Positions 35,388 to 48,087 of a stretch of DNA of 64,000 nt are shown piece by piece; the first letter of the stretch is position 1; the number at the start of each line of letters is the position of its first letter. This DNA is from Numida meleagris (lineage: Eukaryota; Chordata; Aves; Galliformes; Numididae). The stretch covers positions 32,434,265 through 32,498,264 of the forward strand of contig NC_034414.1 in NCBI RefSeq assembly GCF_002078875.1, read 5' to 3'. Below the pieces are notes generated by a model, which searched no databases, was not told where the DNA came from, and was given only the letters and a program-made list of their open reading frames with translations. The translations under genes and the position numbers were made by a program.

Positions 35388-36784
35388 TTTGTAGACTTTT
35401 ATAACTTTCTGTGGAATGTGTTAGGTGAGATTATGAGCACTGTAAACATTTCTCTGTTTTGTCTACTGTAAAATAAATGCAACAACTAGAGTTATACATG
35501 TACTGATAAATTATTTTTTTAGTTTGATTGTCCAGAAAAAGTGTCTTGGCTTGACTCACTATACAAAATTAAGAAAACTGTTTGCATCTAAGACTAATTA
35601 TTCTAAACCAGACAGTTACAGAGCAGATCATACCCAAGCAAAATGTGATATGTGAGGAAAGATAAGAATATGGCAGATGGCAGTTTTGAAGGTTCCCATG
35701 GGAAGCATATCTGTGAAGTCCTGTCCCTCTGAGTGCAAAGATGAATGTTTATAAGACTTCTAAACTCCTCCTAGACACAAGCAAGCATTATCACAGCTTT
35801 GATTTTGTTCCCAGAACTACTAATCTCCCACATCAATATTTCCTGGAACAGGACCACAATGTTGAAAAGCTGACTGGCTCTTGCTGTAGGCAATAAGTCA
35901 TGGAAAATGTAAAGCAGAGTGTAAATATACCTGCACATGTGGGCATAGGAGTGGAATGTGGGCACCCCCTTGTCTACACCTAGAGGTAGGATGTAAGTAG
36001 ATTCATGCTTACCCCATTTAAAAAGATTTTCAATGTTATTTATCAATTTACATCACTCTTTAAATATAATAGTTAATTCCTAAATTACTGTGAAATTCCT
36101 ATGGAAGTACATATTACAGCCACATTAATAACGCATTAGTTCATCATGATTAATGTTATTGCAATAAATGAATTAATAATGATTTGCCTCTTTATGAAGT
36201 TTTTTCCTTTGACATGAAGAGGATCCATGGCATTGATTATCACAAATATAATGGATTGATTCATCATTTATGGGAAAAGAAACTGCTCTTCCCATAAAAC
36301 TTATTCCTTTATTGCTTCTCCCCCCCCTCCTTTCCCCAGTAGATGTATTATCTTTAGCAGGAATTCAAACCATCTATAGATCATTTGTAAGAGTCAATTC
36401 AGCTTCAAGTACTGTGTCTTGAATGCTAGCTGTGAGACGATGAGTGGAACTCAGGCAAATGGGTTGTCACATATAAACTCTGCCAGGAAGGAAGATAGTT
36501 CTCCTGGATATTGAAGGTTAGGCATTAATGGCTGCCCTCTGTACAGTGAGATTAGGTGCTATTGTAGCTATTTGATTTTGGGTAAAGTTGATTTACCAGT
36601 GTATGTCGTGATATTTATATATTCAGAAGTATCATGATATACAGTGCTTCTGTTTTGCCAAGCAGAAGGTGGCTTATGTCCTTACTGAAATGGAAAGATA
36701 TTGAAATTAATCTCTAGATAGCTTCTGTGTTCACCTTAGCAAAGATCATTAGTGTTTGCATGCTGTATACATGATCATATAAAA
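35388..36784. other. Unique AT-rich DNA, possible homeodomain-site cluster
   Basis: No gene seen. The part at 36121-36190 is dense in TAAT/ATTA words and includes a 12-bp palindrome; see the separate entry. Confidence 0.5.
36123..36182. promoter_or_regulatory. Cluster of TAAT sites and a C/EBP-like palindrome (candidate)
   Basis: Within 60 bp there are several ATTAAT/ATTAG/TAATGA words, of the homeodomain core type, and the palindrome TTATTGCAATAA (36156-36167), whose TTGCAA core resembles a C/EBP site. Such words are frequent by chance in AT-rich DNA, so function is not claimed. Confidence 0.2.
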
Positions 36785-37290
36785 GAGCTGCTCTGAAAGT
36801 AATGCTTTCTATTTTATTATATTGGCCCACAGAGGCAGATGTTGGTGGTATAGCAGCAGATATTGAATCTTCCCAACAATATCCCTTTACATTTTGTTTC
36901 CATGAGACAGATGGCAGCAGAGAGGCAGTCTTTCACAATGGAATCTGACATGGAAGTGTGTATGAAGTAAAGATCTGTCACTGAATTCCACCATGAAGAA
37001 AAAATGGCACCCATTCCACAGTGCTTGCTGAAAGTTTGTGGTGACCACACTGTGGATGTGAGCACAGTGAGGCAGTGGGTGGTGTGTTTCAATAGTGATG
37101 ACAGTGACAGTGAGTCACCTCCACTGGTGCAGATTTTTATGAGCATGACAGGCTGGCAAAAATGCATAGTTAGTGGTGGTAATTATGTTGAAAAATGTTT
37201 TGTAGCTGAGAATTGGCTCTATCAAGCATTGTTATTGTGCTCTTCATCTCTTTTGCAGTTTCTGTGGAAATAAATATGTGGAATCTAGAG
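36785..37290 (+). mobile_element. Internally deleted mariner-like DNA transposon
   Basis: Starts with GAGCTGCTCTGAAAGTAATG, which I recognise as the terminal inverted repeat of the chicken mariner family usually called Galluhop (Mariner1_GG). The interior encodes the two ends of a mariner transposase fused together (next entry). The right end is decayed: AAATAAATATGTGGAATC stands where the inverted repeat should begin, so its exact end is uncertain. The element is about 0.5 kb against roughly 1.2-1.3 kb for an autonomous mariner. It could only have moved by using transposase from another copy. Confidence 0.8.
36938..37273 (+). pseudogene. Mariner transposase remnant, N- and C-terminal ends fused
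   Basis: The frame starts MESDMEVCMK, has a TAA at 36968-36970, then reads RSVTEFHHEEKMAPI and DHTVDVSTVRQWVVCF, the paired helix-turn-helix DNA-binding region of mariner transposases. After SPPLVQIF it jumps to WQKCIVSGGNYVEK, which belongs to the extreme C-terminus. The catalytic DD34D core between them is missing. The final frame ends at 37273. The family's enzyme cuts and pastes at TA dinucleotides; this remnant cannot. Confidence 0.8.
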
Positions 37291-37890
37291 GTTATGATTA
37301 CATACTCTGCTATTATAAATTCTAGTCTCTCAGCACCTGTAGACAAAAATGTCAATGTTTTATTTTGATAATTTTTAAATAATTTCAGAATAACTTCATT
37401 ATAAAGTCATGTATTACCTCACTGAGCAGCTGAATTTTTAATACTGTTTGAAGTAAGACAACATATTTTTCCCTAGTCTTTCTTTAAACCTTGAGAACTG
37501 TTCATTTAATCAAGATCTCAAGAAAGAAGCTCATGTAACTGTCTCAGTTATATCCATTTAAGTCCAGATTCACATCTATCGCTGTGGCTACACATTGATA
37601 TAACCTACATACTGGGGGCTTCTCTTCCACTAACTAACCCACTCCTAAAACTTTTTTAGATCTCTAGACAATTATTTTAGATCACTTAATAGTTCATAAG
37701 CTGAATCTTCAGGATGAGTACCTAAATGGATCAGACACATTTATAGTGGCTGGAAGGAGAAATATTAAAACTTTACAATTTATCTCTCCCCCAAATCCTA
37801 TACTGCAAAAATAACTGAAGTGCAGTTGACCCTACTGAAAGGGATGGTAAAAAAGTGATAGAGACATACTACCACTTTCTGAGTGGTAGG

Positions 37891-37915
37891 GTTTTGTTTT
37901 TGTTTTTGTTTTTTT
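37891..37915. repeat. (GTTTTT)n-like tract
   Basis: Four short T runs separated by single G. Confidence 0.85.
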
Positions 37916-38033
37916 GAGTAAAGTGCATTAGCCACATTTCTGATGAAAAGGCTTGGACTATCCCTCCAGAAGTCTCACTGAACAGTCTAGAGCAGTGATT
38001 TCCATTCCTTCCTCACCGATAACCAGCGCTGCC

Positions 38034-38080
38034 AAAAAAAAAAAAAAAACACCCCCCCAAAAAAACCCCAAATAACCCCC
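38034..38080. repeat. A/C-rich low-complexity tract
   Basis: An A16 run passes into C7, A7, CCCC and CCCCC blocks. Confidence 0.85.
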
Positions 38081-39780
38081 AAATTACTTTGAAGACACTT
38101 AGCTGCCAGCAACATCAGAGGTTTTTTGTTTTGTTTTTCATCTGTGAACTTTGGCTTATGAACACCATTTTAGTAAGAGGATACTTAGTCATTAACTATG
38201 CCTTTTAAAAACACTTCTTGCCTAGAATCTCATCACATTTCAAAATCAACTAAACTTATTAAAACATCTTAGGGTATTTCCTTAATTTTTCCCTTAACAT
38301 GGTAATAGCTTAGATGCTGCTCTGTTTTATAAACATTTTCAGTTGGATTATTTAGTTTCCCTAGCTGAAGGAAATCAGTGTGAACCATCTTTTCTTCAAA
38401 AGAATAGTATGTGAGGAGTTTTTGTTTTGTTTTTCTCCAGTAGTTATTTACTAAGCCATAGATACAACAAAGCTACAGAAATATATCAGCTTATTCTATG
38501 TATCAGCCTACTGCACTGTTTATAGTAAAGTCTTTTCCTGTGTCTTAGAGCAACCCCAGACTGCAAATATGCATTACGTTTAGAATTATAGTCAATGCTG
38601 CTGAATATCCATGTTGTCCTATCAACCGCAACATAAGTCTGAACTTCCTTTGTCAGTGAAAGTGAATGCCACTGCTATATTAACTGTAGAATCTACTCCA
38701 CAAATATCTTCGAGCAAGTTGTGACCTCTGTCTGGAAAAATATAGGAACAATAAATGACTACAAATATTGAGCAAAAGCCCTTAGCTGCAAAAAAATATA
38801 CTGTTGATGTATCCTTGAAGTAAGATATCTGCAGGGCAGAACATAATGGGAAGCTACAAGTGTAGTGATCTACAAACCGGCACATCCAGTCCAAAAAGAC
38901 CAATATCTACTGCAGTATGCAGCTTGAACAACTTTTGTACATCAACTTGCTTTGTTGACATCTTATAAGCTGATTGCTCAGGAAATGTAATGAAATCGTG
39001 GGCTCACAATGAGTGAAATGACAATTTCTTTATGGGAATACTCAAGTGCAGATTTCTCTGCAAAAGAAAGGGAAAATGTGCACGCGATAGCCTAGGATGT
39101 AACTTTTGCTGACAGAAGAGTTTTTTTAAATGTTGTGGTCTCTCAGAACTAGACAACATTGCAAGTGCCAAAGGTAAATAACAATATTCTTATGTTACTT
39201 TGTCTTGATCATTTGACCTAAATGCATTCTTACATGATTCTTTTCAGACTTGCTCTTTTATTTTACACACTAGTTCATTTCCTTGAATGTAATAGATATA
39301 TTATATAAAAGCATACTTTCCTATTTTTTTGATTGAGGGATTTCTTAATTTTTCAGGATTAGAATTAAAAAAAAAATCCTTTATCTTTGATTTTATTTAT
39401 TATGCAAACCTGGCAACCTATTTTGGATTTCCAACAAATCTGGATTTTTGAATCATTTGTCCACATATGGCATTGATTTAACTTTGTCTTGCCTTCATGC
39501 AAAACAGCAACAGATGTTGAATATTTCTGCTTTTTAATAGGCCTCTCATCGTATGAAGATTCTTTTCAGGAATAGGCAGAAATATGTTTTTAAGCTACAG
39601 CTCATTTACAAAATTGTCTCTGATGAAGTTTGTTTTGCTAAAAATACGGCTTTCATTCCTTCTTCAAAAATTTTATTTTTTGAATTTGAAGAGAATTTGC
39701 ACTGGAGAAAAAATGTAATGCTTAAAAGTCACCTTTTTTGTTCATGCAGTTAAACTAGACATGGGACTAGAATGCTGACC

Positions 39781-40637
39781 TAGAATCATAGAATCATAGA
39801 ATTAGCCAGGCTGGAAAAGACCCACAAGATCATCCAGTCCAACCATCCACCCACCACCAATAACCCCACTAAACCATGTCTCTCAACACAACATCTAAAC
39901 GTTTCTTGAACACCTCCAGGGGCGGTGACTCCACCACCTCCCTGGGCAGCCCATTCCAGTGCCTGACCACTCTTTCAGAAAAGTAGTGTTTCCTAATGTC
40001 CAGCCTAAATCTCCCCTGGCGCAACCTGAGGCCATTCCCCCCCATCCTGCCACCAGTCACAAGAGAGAAGAAGCCGACACCCAGCTCACCACAACCTCCC
40101 TTCAGGTAGTTATAGAGAGCGATAATGTCCCCCCTGAGCCTCCTCTTCTCCAGACTGAACAATCCCAGCTCCCTCAGCCACTCCTCATAAGGCCTGTGCT
40201 CCAGACCCCTCACCAGCTTTGTCACTCTCCTCTGAACACGCTCCAGGGCCTCAATGTTTCTTGCAGTGAGGGGCCCGAAACTGGACACAATACTCGAGGT
40301 GGGGCCTCACCAGGGCTGAGTACAGAGGGACAATGACTTCCCTACTCCTACTGGCAACACTATTTCTGATACAAGCCAGGATGCCATTGGCCTTCTTGGC
40401 CACCTGGGCACACTGCTGGCTCATGCTCAGCCGAGCATCGACCAATACCCCCAGGTCCGTTTCCTCCACACAGCGTTCCAGCCACTCTGCCCCAAGGCTG
40501 TAGCATTGCCTGGGGTTGTTGCAGCCAAAGTGCAGGACCTGGCACTTGGTCTTCTTGAACCTCATCCCGGTGGCTTCAGCCCAGAGATCCAGCCTGTCCA
40601 GATCTCTCTGTAGGGCCTCTCTACCCCCAAGCAGACC
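39781..40637 (-). mobile_element. CR1 LINE, best-preserved copy, minus strand
   Basis: On the plus strand it opens TAGAATCATAGAATCATAGA, the clean CR1 terminal 8-mer repeats in reverse. Then follow the 3' UTR with GATCATCCAGTCCAACC and a CCACCCACCACCAATAACC segment, and about 770 bp of ORF2. The 5' truncation is at about 40637. CpG sites and long open frames remain, so it is the youngest CR1 in this window. It shares its 3'-end type (GGTGGATGGTTGGACTGGATG) with the pieces at 50578-50735 and 57520-57895. Confidence 0.95.
39869..40637 (-). pseudogene. CR1 ORF2 C-terminal region, one frameshift
   Basis: Two overlapping minus-strand frames make up the ORF2 tail. The upstream frame, from 40637 down to about 40270, encodes [50 protein letters not shown] and [11 protein letters not shown]. 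The second, from 40288 to 39869, encodes [77 protein letters not shown] and ends LRDMV-stop, the natural C-terminus. A single frameshift near 40270-40285 separates them. The RT palm and endonuclease are not included, so no activity is possible. Confidence 0.9.
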
Positions 40638-41599
40638 TGTATTCATCAGTTTAGTTGCTACACTGTATTTTAACTTCTTACAGATGTACTCTTGAAATGG
40701 GTAACCTTTACTGGTTATCTTCACTAATATGACCTTATCTCTTCAGATTCTGATTTTTAAGGTGGATGTTTAAAAAAATTGTTGAAAGGTTGTATCTTCT
40801 TAGACATTTGGGACAATTTCAAAGGAGGTATTTGCGAAGTCTCATCAATACAAGTGGGCTGTTTGGTGTCAACAAGTCAAAATAACTGTAATCCATCTGA
40901 ATCACTCAGATGAGGCCTTCATACAGCTAGTTTATATTGGATGCAGCAGTACAAAAGAGCTAGAATTTATTGTTGAATCTGACCTCCTATTTATTAATAA
41001 TTTATGTGGTATAAGACATATATTATATGGGTGTGCAACAGCAAATAGATACATATGCAGAAACTTGCACACAAGTGCTATATGAAGTATCTGTTATGGG
41101 TAAAAAAATGAGATTCACTATGTTATTGACTAACTGGAATTAATAACATCAGGGAAAAGACCCTAGCCCCCCATAATCACACATTTTCTTGTACATAACC
41201 AATGATACTTAAGAAAAAATTATGGGGAATTACCATTCTGTACCCAAATAAAGAGAAAAAAATTATGCATCATACAAACTTTACAAACACATACAACTAA
41301 GATAGAGAAGGTTTTGCTCTGGATTTTTTTTCCATGTATGTATCGGCAAAGTGCTTATAAATACCCATCTCAGGAAGATGTCACTAATGAACCCTTGAAT
41401 TAATTTTACAGGATCAGGAAAATAATTTTTTATGCAATTATTAAAACTGAGTCAGATCATGTTGTTCCACTAACAGAGATTCATGTGAGATATTATTTGG
41501 ACATCTTGAAGCAGATTCCCCAGTTCTTCATGTCTTCTCTGGTCATTTACATCCCTGAATGGGGCCTAGAGATGGTAATAAGATGCTCTGATTACTACA

Positions 41600-41682
41600 C
41601 ACACAAAAAAGCAAAAGTAAGAAGGCAAAAGAGAAAAAAAGGAAAAAAAATGAAGAGAGAGAAGAAAACTTGAAAAAAGTGC
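41600..41682 (+). repeat. Polypurine tract
   Basis: About 80 bases almost wholly A and G on the plus strand, with long A runs and GAGAGAG. It is of the type that can form triplex (H-DNA), and it produces a spurious lysine-rich frame. Confidence 0.85.
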
Positions 41683-44310
41683 TACAAAAGCATTTATTTC
41701 ACTTTATTTGATGGTTTTAAATTTCAAAGTTAAACCTTGTTCTGAATTTTAAAACTAAAGCTAAGCATATCAAAGTGTTCAAATAGGACATTTAAAAACC
41801 TTTTCTTTATTTCAGGAGTTCATGAATTAAGTAATATATATCTTCTTTCAATTTCAACTTTTTTTTTTTTGAATAGAGATACATATGTATAAATACTCCA
41901 TTCAGCTTTATTAATTACAATTATGCAAAAGAGAGAGGTGACAAAGGGAAAAGAATAAAAGCAAGCAAAAACTGAAAAGCCTCACCTTCCCTTAACTTAG
42001 AAAAACACAGATCCAAATCATTTCCCACAGCAAATTTACACCTATCTTATCAAGAATATAAAAATCTTCTAAAAATATACACAGATATCAGCTTTTTAAT
42101 TCTCCATTGTATTTTTTTTCCTTAACTCACGGAATAATCCAGATTATATTTGGAAATCTATTCCAGTGTTCTTAAAGATTGTATATTTGTCCCAGTTATA
42201 GTGCCAGAAATTACAAAGATTGTTTGGACAGAGATGAAGGATATGTAATAGTTGTTACTAACATTCACTTATTCACCTGATATTTCCAAGTTAGTGTTTA
42301 CAGCTTTGCTATTTGGAGAGCCTCTAAGTAAGCAAATGCATCAGTCCTAAAATGCAACTAAGTCTGATGATTAATATTCAATTATTAAGGTTACCAGGCC
42401 TCGAGAACCTATATTTAGACCCTATACTACATTCTTTAAGTTACTTATGATCTGGACATTGGTATTTGTATTAACTTTCTGTCTGCAGTGGCAGGTTTTC
42501 AAAAATCCTTGTTAAAAATGAAAAAAGGTATTGCCAAGGAATAATCAAGTTTCTGATATTTGCAAATATTTGTGATGAGAATATTATGCTCAGAATTTCC
42601 AGTGGATAAATTTAGAGATGTAGTATCTTCTATTCTCCATTTCAATCCATAACTGTCTGAAGTTTGCTCTCGGACCTTAGGTGAAGTTCATTATTTTTCT
42701 CTTCTTAAAGTTCAGCTTTGTCAAAGAGGATGCTTAAAACTGTATCATTTTGCAAAACAACTGTTTAGGAAAGTTAGTTTTGAGAGTGATAACCAAGTAT
42801 ATAACAGAATATTAGCTTATTTTGTATAACAAACTAGACAAATCATGCCTGGCTAGTGACCTAAAGGTCAATAGGTTAAAATATTTACAAGATTTTAAAA
42901 GGATTTATTATTTTGGTACTGGCGCACATGTATATAATGATCATGTAGTTTACTGTTTTGTTTTGTTCAGAAATCTTTTTCTTCTTAGTCTATTTTATTC
43001 TATGTTGCTTGCTCAGAATATGAGAGTATCCAATTCATTTCCCTGAAAACATAAGGGAAGAGAATAGAGAAGAAAATCATCTCTTTCTGAGGGCTTTGCA
43101 AATGAACTGCAGTTTTTTTAGTTTATTTGCTCTTTGTGTGTGTGTCAGATACAATTGTTGATGTCAGACATAGCCTCCATTATGCTTTATTTCTCAGGCA
43201 AGCTTTGCTCATATTAAATTTCATTATTTTTAGGAAACCCTAAGTAGATAACATGTATAAAGATCTGGAAGCCTTGTTTATGTATTTGGTATATCATACA
43301 GTGCATTGCAAGTAGGTGTGTGTCTCTAAAATGAATTTTCATAGTGTATGTGTTAGTGGATGTAGTTACACTTACTTCCATAATGATTTTTTTTCATATA
43401 TATTTTTTTAAACTAATCAAAGATATAAAGACGACACAATTTTTAGGTTTTGGGACCTAGACTTAGGTACTTGGAGAAGGCTGGTCTTCACTCTCTCTGC
43501 TTGCAAACATTTTTCCCATTTGCCAAGAATGGGAATGATGTTTGGGTTTTGAAGGTCTGCTCTGTTAATTTATACTACTAACTGGTAAAATTGCTTCTCC
43601 GTGAAGAAAAACAAAGCCCCAAACAAACAAAGACACCCTCAACCCAATTTTCAAGCCTAATATAAATCTAATGTTAGAAAGAGACAATTCTTGCCAATGG
43701 GCTTTTTGAATGACTCCTGAGCATTACATTCCTCTTTTTACAAGGAGCTGTTAAAATGCTATGTCAGAAGACAAGCCAGCTTGTAAAAAGGGTAAACATA
43801 TACAGAATGAATATTTTTAATCTGTTTTTTTTTTAACTCAATGAGTTGTTAGCTAGCTGACCATTGATGCTGTAGTTTATAAATTATCTATAAAAAACTC
43901 CATAGAAGAATTAAATCTGATGACAGTATCTTACTAACATGCATCTCATGTGCAGTCTCTTCTGTTGCTATCTGTTCCAGCCACATCAGTTGTGTGTGCC
44001 ACTCATTGCAGAACAATTTGTCTTTTTGGATCAATGGTGAATATGAACTAAGCAAAAAAATCACCTATCTCAAAAGCTAAAAGAAAAATCTATTTTTTCC
44101 TATTTCCTGTTCTAATTTTCAGTTGAAAATAATCATTTTTTTAACTTTATAAAAAATGAGATGCTTGAAAATTTGATTAACATTTCTACTACAGACATTT
44201 TTGTACTTGTGAAGGCTCGAGATAGAACTGACTCCTGTCACATCCAGTGAATAGTATGCTAATGTGAGAACCATGCTCATCTGAAAACACTGGATTAGTA
44301 CTGTCCATTT

Positions 44311-44356
44311 AAAGAGAAAAAAAAAAGGGAGAGAGAGAAAATAGAGAGAGAGAAAA
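44311..44356 (+). repeat. Polypurine tract, (GA)n-rich
   Basis: A12, GGGAGAGAGAG and TAGAGAGAGAG blocks with one T interruption. Confidence 0.88.
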
Positions 44357-46639
44357 CTAGCTCAGAATACTGAGTGGGAAGGATTGCATTGGGTTTAGCT
44401 AGACAAATATGTTTTTCATTCTATTTCTGTAAAACAAATATGATATCCAGAGGCCATTTGCTTTAGGGAGGGAATTAATCCATGTTAGATTGAAGATTTA
44501 CTTGTTTATCTTATTCAGATATTTTCACTGAGTGACTTTATATTGTTGAATTAGCCTTAGTGGCCATGTTTGTACTAACAGATAAAACATAATGGGGGCA
44601 TATGCCCTTTTTTTTTTAAAGTAGTATCCCCCACACTGGCATGCTATTTTACTTTTCCATGCCTTCCAGACAGCAGCAGCTCTTTATTTGAGGAACTGTA
44701 TGTGCAACTGTCCATTCCCACTAGGTTGTTTTGATGGGACCGCTCCTATTTGGAGGATAAATTCACACGATGGCTTAATGTCTATCACTTAACCTCAGGG
44801 TCTAAGAACATTTCCTAATTGGTTTTATTTAGCAGTAGAGTAACTAGAGAGGCATATTTAGAAACTGTCATCAGTGGGAAGTTCTACTGGAAAAACTTCT
44901 TCTTCGGCCACTCTTATCCTGGCCTATAAGTCACAGAAAGAAAGAAACTACTGCATGATGATTCTGAGATATCTGAGGTGAGTAAGAACAAAGAAAAGAA
45001 TAATGTGTGATTTTTTTATTCATCACATTTTTTTTCTTCTCATTGTTTCCTTGGCATCTTTCAGGTGGAATGGATGGATTTCCTAAAACTACAGCTTATT
45101 CTCAACTGAGATTTAGCTGGTGTAGTGTAAATATCATTAAAAGCAGAAAAGATGTTTAGTTGTAGTACTTGAAAAATAGCTTTTTTCTTAATACTGAAAT
45201 AATTACATTCTCCACCTAATTTGCGTGATATTTGGAAAGAAAGAAAGACAGTGGCGGCTACAATCAGAGGTAAATTTCATATTTGATTCTTTCAAGAAAG
45301 ATTAATTAGCTGAACTGGTGTTTTGCAATTTTGTATTTGTCTACCATTAAAAATAATTATTTCTTTTCTTTTTTCTATTTTATTTTTTCAACAATCAAGG
45401 TGATAGCAAAGAGGTGAAGTATAAGAATGAAAAATAAAATCTGAGAATTCTTTAGTCATTTTTAAAGAAAAAATATTTCAAAACTAAAGGACTTTAAGTT
45501 CATTTTCAGATTGATGTTCACATATTTTTGTGGAACAGTTTTTTTTTAATTTATTATTTGGAAAACTGTATTTTATTGTGGTAAACTGATTACAAGAGTT
45601 TCTTTTTAATCTTGATAGCAGTGCAAATCAGCCACAGGAAAGACATCTTCAGAAAATAATCTGGAACGTGGACTCGTAGACTCTTGATGACAAGTAAGAC
45701 TGATCTTTCACGATTAAATTATATCTATTTTGTTTAAATATTGTAAGAAGTATTATTTTTTATCTCACTGGGCAGTAAATACAAATCTTGGAAAACAATG
45801 TTTAATATACTGCTATTTCCAGATGCACAGTGAAATGAGTAGCAGCATTCAGAACCCAGGAATTGTGCTCTACCTGTAAAGAATCATTGAGGCTGTGTTT
45901 AACAAAAGTCTGGCAGGGTTGAGGGGAATCATAGCTGACCAAGAAGGCAGATAGCTAGGTTAGGAAGAGCTCAAGCTCTAACTCCAAGTTTTCCCATCAC
46001 TAAAAATCCTTAACAATGAATCAATGAAACAGTAATACCAGGTTGATGATTTTAACTATCTACTTCACCTGCTGCAAAAGGCAATAAAAGAGATATCCCA
46101 CTTACAAGGTTTACATGTTGGTGTTTGAAATCTTATTTGCATTTATTAATAAGTGGTTAAGGTTAATTTCTTGGCAGAGATCATAATTTTATCCATTCTT
46201 TGTGGATAAAAGTGCATAACCCAGTGCTTTCAGGCTTACATTTAGAGGCCAAAACCTTCAGCAGTGGAAGAGTGTCTACTTCTATGTTATTGATAGAATA
46301 CTTTAAGTAGGTCACTGAAAAAAGTGTGTTTTAATAATCGATATCATTACTGAACAAGTGAGAATTAAATTTTACTGTAAAAAGGCTGCTACAGCATCAG
46401 ACATCTGTTCTAATATGTACTGTGGCAAAATACTCACTGGATTGAATGTACGAATTTGATCATCTGGAACTTCTAGGAAAGATTTTCAGCTGATTAACCC
46501 AGGGACCTTACCTTGAAGTATTGGTGTTGCACAGATTGACCAAAATCCCAGCTAATGTTAGCTATTAAAGCCTATAATTGCAAGTTAAGTGGAAGATGAA
46601 GGAACCTAATCACAAACAGAAGACAGTGCTCCTGGTATT

Positions 46640-47220
46640 GCCTTAGTAACTGAGTCTGATCATTTAATTTGAATAATGACGTCAGCAGCAAGCCTCAGCC
46701 TTCTCTCCCCAGACTTCTGTCCAGTGACACTTCTGCGCTGCATTTTATTAGCTTTCTGAGGCTTTTATTCTGTTTCTCAGAACGAAAAGGTGACCTTAGT
46801 ACTAATCACTGTTAATGACATGTGTTGTTTGTTTTTTTTTAATTGCCAAGGAAACATAAATAGCAAAATATATGGCATTTTAATGCGTCCCTTTGCAATC
46901 CAGAGCAATAAGACCCTAATGTGCCATACAAATTTAAAGTGAGATCGCTGGGTAATTGGGTACATATGGTGATCCTAAAAGAAAAGGTTACGATGGAGAA
47001 TAATTAAAAAGGCCTTTTAAAAATTATTTTTGCTGCTTAGATATTAGTTTTACATGTAAGGAGGGATTTACTTTTCCTTGCCAGATGTATTGTCATTTTA
47101 TAATCTGCAAATTTGTGGTTTAGAAGGTTATCATTAAAATAAGTCTTGATTTCGGAATGAAAGCCTCAGCTTTTATAGGACTGTCCCACCCATATCTGCA
47201 TCCCTTTCCCCTGTGAATGA
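46640..47220. promoter_or_regulatory. Candidate conserved non-coding segment with CRE palindrome
   Basis: Starts around a full cAMP-response-element palindrome TGACGTCA (46677-46684), which is rare because CpG is depleted here. Nearby are TTTGCAATCC, GGTAATTGGG and CCTAATGTGCC words. It is free of repeats and compositionally mixed, unlike its flanks. Function is a guess from motif content alone. Confidence 0.2.
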
Positions 47221-48073
47221 TCTGTGGAAGAAAAAGGAAGGCAGTTAAAACGGACCAAAAGTCAGCTCTTAGATTAGCTGCGTATCTTCTGTACTGCTTT
47301 GAAAATATAAGAATAGTTAAGTGACCTTGTCTTTAGTACCCCATTTCATACTACCCCAATGAAGAACATAACTGCAGGTCATATCAGTTAAGGACTGAAT
47401 CACCTTCTGGAACTGTGCAGTCCCCTCCACACTCTCTTACAGATGCCTGTGTTTTCATTTCAGTGAGGGCACTGACGTTTAAGAGAGGTGAATTTAGGCC
47501 TCACTTCTCTATGTTTTTCATCTGTTAGTGGTATCCTGAAATACAGAGTTGTTTGTTGCTTTCTTAATGCATAAGATGTATGAAAATCTCCATTAAAAAG
47601 TGCTAAAAAGTATTCATAATTATGGTTACTGAGACAAATACTGATATCACAATGTGAAACAAGTAAACAATATTTTAATCTGGACGAAGCCCAGTAACAT
47701 TCTTACAGCTAGACATGGCCTGGCATTGCCAGAATTTAGACACTTGGGAATGACCTTTTCAACCCCGAGGCCAGAACTTCTTTAACATGTCAAGTGTGCT
47801 CTCAGAGGAAATTCTGGATATCAGGAAAAGTCCCAACTTGCAGAACTGAAAATCTTGTGCTCAATTTCATTCTTAATTTTTTGATGTTGGGTTTTTCGCA
47901 ATGAATAACATATTCAGAGGATTATAGAGGGGAGCTGCACTGTGGCATATGTAAAGCTGAGCAGGTCCACGTTGAGATGGAATGAGGTTGCTCTTTATCA
48001 TGCTTTTTAGGAAATGACTGAATAGGGAACAAGTAAACAGGTACATCTTCTTTTGAACCATTTACAAAAAGGC

Positions 48074-48087
48074 AAAAAAAAAAAAAA
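48074..48087. repeat. Poly(A) tract, 14 nt
   Basis: Uninterrupted A run. Confidence 0.85.

Larger units (their letters stand above)
37291..39780. other. Unique AT-rich DNA with low-complexity tracts, no gene seen
   Basis: Includes a (GTTTTT)n-like tract at 37891-37915 and an A/C-rich tract at 38034-38080. No exon or RNA gene recognised. Confidence 0.5.

Noticed and set aside
39781..39805. Short regularly repeated 8-mers (AATCATAG) as a CRISPR-like or satellite array
   Set aside because: They are the normal 3' terminal repeats of CR1, and there are no spacers.
39959..40336. 125-codon plus-strand frame rich in proline and glutamine
   Set aside because: It is antisense to the CR1 ORF2 tail; CR1 antisense is stop-poor.
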